Source: Flavobacteriales bacterium (lineage in GTDB: Bacteria > Bacteroidota > Bacteroidia > NS11-12g > UBA9320). From it: a stretch of 64,000 nt of DNA. Shown here in pieces: positions 62,745 through 64,000 of this stretch (positions are counted from its first letter, which is position 1; each line of letters starts with the position of its first letter). The notes under the pieces were generated by a model that made no database searches, had not been told where the DNA came from, and saw only the letters and a program-made list of their open reading frames with translations. Where the stretch lies: assembly GCA_020635395.1 (NCBI GenBank), contig JACJZV010000005.1, positions 62,001 to 126,000 of the forward strand, read 5' to 3'. Position numbers and translations under genes: made by a program.

Positions 62745-63524
62745 TCAATCAATCAGGTTGTTCAATAATTCGATGGGAATGTACAAACTATTGTTTAAAA
62801 TTTTTGATTTTTCGTTGTAATCGGCATCGGGGTGATAAATAAAAAAACAGCTCCCTCCCGAAATAATGTCAACGATAGGTCGTATAACTTCTTGCGAAAC
62901 GGCCGGGCAACCAAAACTTCGGCCAACACTTTGCTGAGCCTCGGCTATTTCTTGGCTCACATAGTCTGCCCCATGCATTACAATGCCCCTTGAAAAGGCA
63001 TTGCTATTAAATCCACTTTCGAGTCCGTTTAATTTTAAAGAATATCGATGTTTCCCATTATAGGTTTCCCCTGTCGTGTAAAAGCCTAACGATGATTTTT
63101 GCGATTCGCTGTTGTTGGAAAATGAGGTGGCAAACTTATCACCCGAGTTTTTTCCGTGAGCTACCAATTCATTAAAAATCAATTGTTTTGATTTTAAGTC
63201 AATAATCCACAATCGGCGTTGATTGGATTGTTTTGAAAAATCCAAAACAGTCAAAAACTGCTCTTTTTTGAGTTCGTTGGTTTGTTTTAAAAAAAGATAC
63301 CCGTTCAATGCCTTTTTAAAAACAGTCATATCCATGGGGGCACACGACCAATCAATGGTTTGATATAATTTTTGAACAGCCGTGTCGAAATCTGTACCCG
63401 TGGTAGAAACCGACAATTGATAGTTTATCGTATTTTTCGCAGGATTTGAAACTGTGGTGTAGGACGACAACATGACCATTAGCAACATGGCTGTGCAAAA
63501 TGCTTTTAATTGTCGTACCCTCAT
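62745..63524 (-). CDS. YkuD_2-type murein L,D-transpeptidase catalytic domain protein
   Basis: 259 residues. Signal peptide; then a domain with L-W-I-I-D-L, H-G-K-N-S-G, V-M-H-G-A-D-Y-V and G-R-S-F-G-C-P-A-V, the active-site pattern (His, Cys) of the YkuD_2 family. Family members are predicted to act on tetrapeptide stems. First gene of the operon with the YcbB-type enzyme, a barrel protein and an SDR. Confidence 0.9.
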   Translation of the reverse strand: MRVRQLKAFCTAMLLMVMLSSYTTVSNPAKNTINYQLSVSTTGTDFDTAVQKLYQTIDWSCAPMDMTVFKKALNGYLFLKQTNELKKEQFLTVLDFSKQSNQRRLWIIDLKSKQLIFNELVAHGKNSGDKFATSFSNNSESQKSSLGFYTTGETYNGKHRYSLKLNGLESGFNSNAFSRGIVMHGADYVSQEIAEAQQSVGRSFGCPAVSQEVIRPIVDIISGGSCFFIYHPDADYNEKSKILNNSLYIPIELLNNLID

Positions 63525-63535
63525 AAAACGAGCCG

Positions 63536-63543
63536 CAAAAATA
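63536..63543 (-). promoter_or_regulatory. -7 box TATTTTTG for the L,D-transpeptidase operon
   Basis: Exact TAnnTTTG match on the minus strand, 11 nt before the ATG at 63524. On the other strand a weaker box TATCTTGC (63566-63573) reads toward the lipoprotein gene. Confidence 0.5.
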
Positions 63544-63598
63544 GACTTTAGTATGACTTTTTTGCTATCTTGCCACGCAAAAGAGTAAAAAACATTTT

Positions 63599-63991
63599 AT
63601 GAGAAATTATACCGTTTTGGGTGTCCTGTTTATGCTTCTTTTCTCTTCGTGCGAAAAGCCAACCCGCGAATTGATTATCGGTACTTGGAAAATTGAGGAC
63701 ATTACTGGAGAAAATATTTTAGACGGGCAACTTGCTTATCAGAAAAAACAGTTTGTAAATGCCAAATTTAAGTTTGAAAAAAACCATCAATATAGCCTTA
63801 CTCAAGTAGATACAAGGCCATTGACAGGAAAATGGACCTACGACGATATTGACAATGTTTTAGAGATTCGATACTATGGTCAGTATTTTGAGCAATACAT
63901 TGTGGCACATATTTCTGAAGACAAACTACTATTAAAAATAAACCCAAAAAACACCTACACATTTACCTACAGTTTGTCCCGAATTCGTTAA
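63599..63991 (+). CDS. Small lipocalin-like lipoprotein
   Basis: 130 residues. Signal peptide with lipobox F-S-S-C, then one compact beta domain that starts L-I-I-G-T-W-K-I-E, the opening seen in lipocalin-like Bacteroidota lipoproteins, and contains L-T-G-K-W-T-Y. Complete within the window (stop at 63989-63991). Ligand unknown. Confidence 0.82.
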   Translation: MRNYTVLGVLFMLLFSSCEKPTRELIIGTWKIEDITGENILDGQLAYQKKQFVNAKFKFEKNHQYSLTQVDTRPLTGKWTYDDIDNVLEIRYYGQYFEQYIVAHISEDKLLLKINPKNTYTFTYSLSRIR

Positions 63992-64000
63992 AAATTGGGT

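Noticed and set aside
1..64000. CRISPR arrays, tRNA or rRNA genes, insertion sequences, prophage
   Set aside because: No spaced direct repeats, cloverleaf-like segments in the gaps, transposase, integrase or phage genes were seen; a covariance-model scan would be the decisive check for small RNAs.

Overview
The window is a gene-dense, AT-rich stretch of a Bacteroidota chromosome. The evidence is phylum-typical: type IX secretion (T9SS) C-terminal sorting domains, PorE-like TPR/PD40/OmpA proteins, HU-SPOR and DUF3127 proteins, DUF4837 beside an MltD-like transglycosylase, a cox operon with two subunit III genes, few Shine-Dalgarno sequences, and TAnnTTTG promoter boxes. The class cannot be fixed from the sequence. 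I count 61 protein genes, one of them cut by the left edge. I saw no tRNA, rRNA, CRISPR array, insertion sequence or integrase, and no gap over 300 bases lacks a gene, so this looks like core chromosome with some accessory surface genes.

Layout. 1-12.8 kb: a truncated membrane protein, two sortilin-type propeller proteins, folB, a glutaryl-CoA-type dehydrogenase, a hexose phosphomutase and envelope proteins. 12.8-20 kb: a GT39 membrane glycosyltransferase, an RNA-type methyltransferase, a glycine-rich-domain protein translationally coupled to a protein with a Gly/Cys repeat tail, DUF3127, a phosphodiesterase and a PorE-like protein. 20-26 kb (minus): outer-membrane barrel, HU-SPOR, ExbB, ExbD, TonB and FolC in one operon. 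26.2 kb: recA. 27.3-37.4 kb (minus): a twelve-gene cytochrome oxidase operon with heme A synthesis and copper delivery genes and an embedded FkbM methyltransferase. 37.6-40.4 kb: purN, DUF4837, transglycosylase. 40.7-44.9 kb: ald, nusB, DUF1573, yajC, coaE, phosphoribosyltransferase. 44.9-48 kb: a T9SS cargo protein and a FAD enzyme. 48-54.8 kb: split transketolase with a von Willebrand A gene between its halves, dapD, a glycosyltransferase, cvfB and an outer-membrane protein. 55-64 kb: proline dehydrogenase, a methyltransferase, a transglutaminase-like protein, a four-gene operon with two L,D-transpeptidases, and a lipoprotein.

How the genes fit together. The organism appears to respire with a heme-copper oxidase whose subunit II carries its own N-terminal cytochrome c. 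DapD shows a route to diaminopimelate, and the OmpA, SPOR, LysM and L,D-transpeptidase proteins all act on or bind the wall built from it. TonB/ExbBD energise outer-membrane uptake, and T9SS exports at least two cargo proteins encoded here. The points most worth a second look are the Gly/Cys-tailed pair, a perfect palindromic divergent promoter, promoter boxes set 3-4 nt before start codons, the CoxB fusion and insertion, and the passengers in the cox and transketolase operons.
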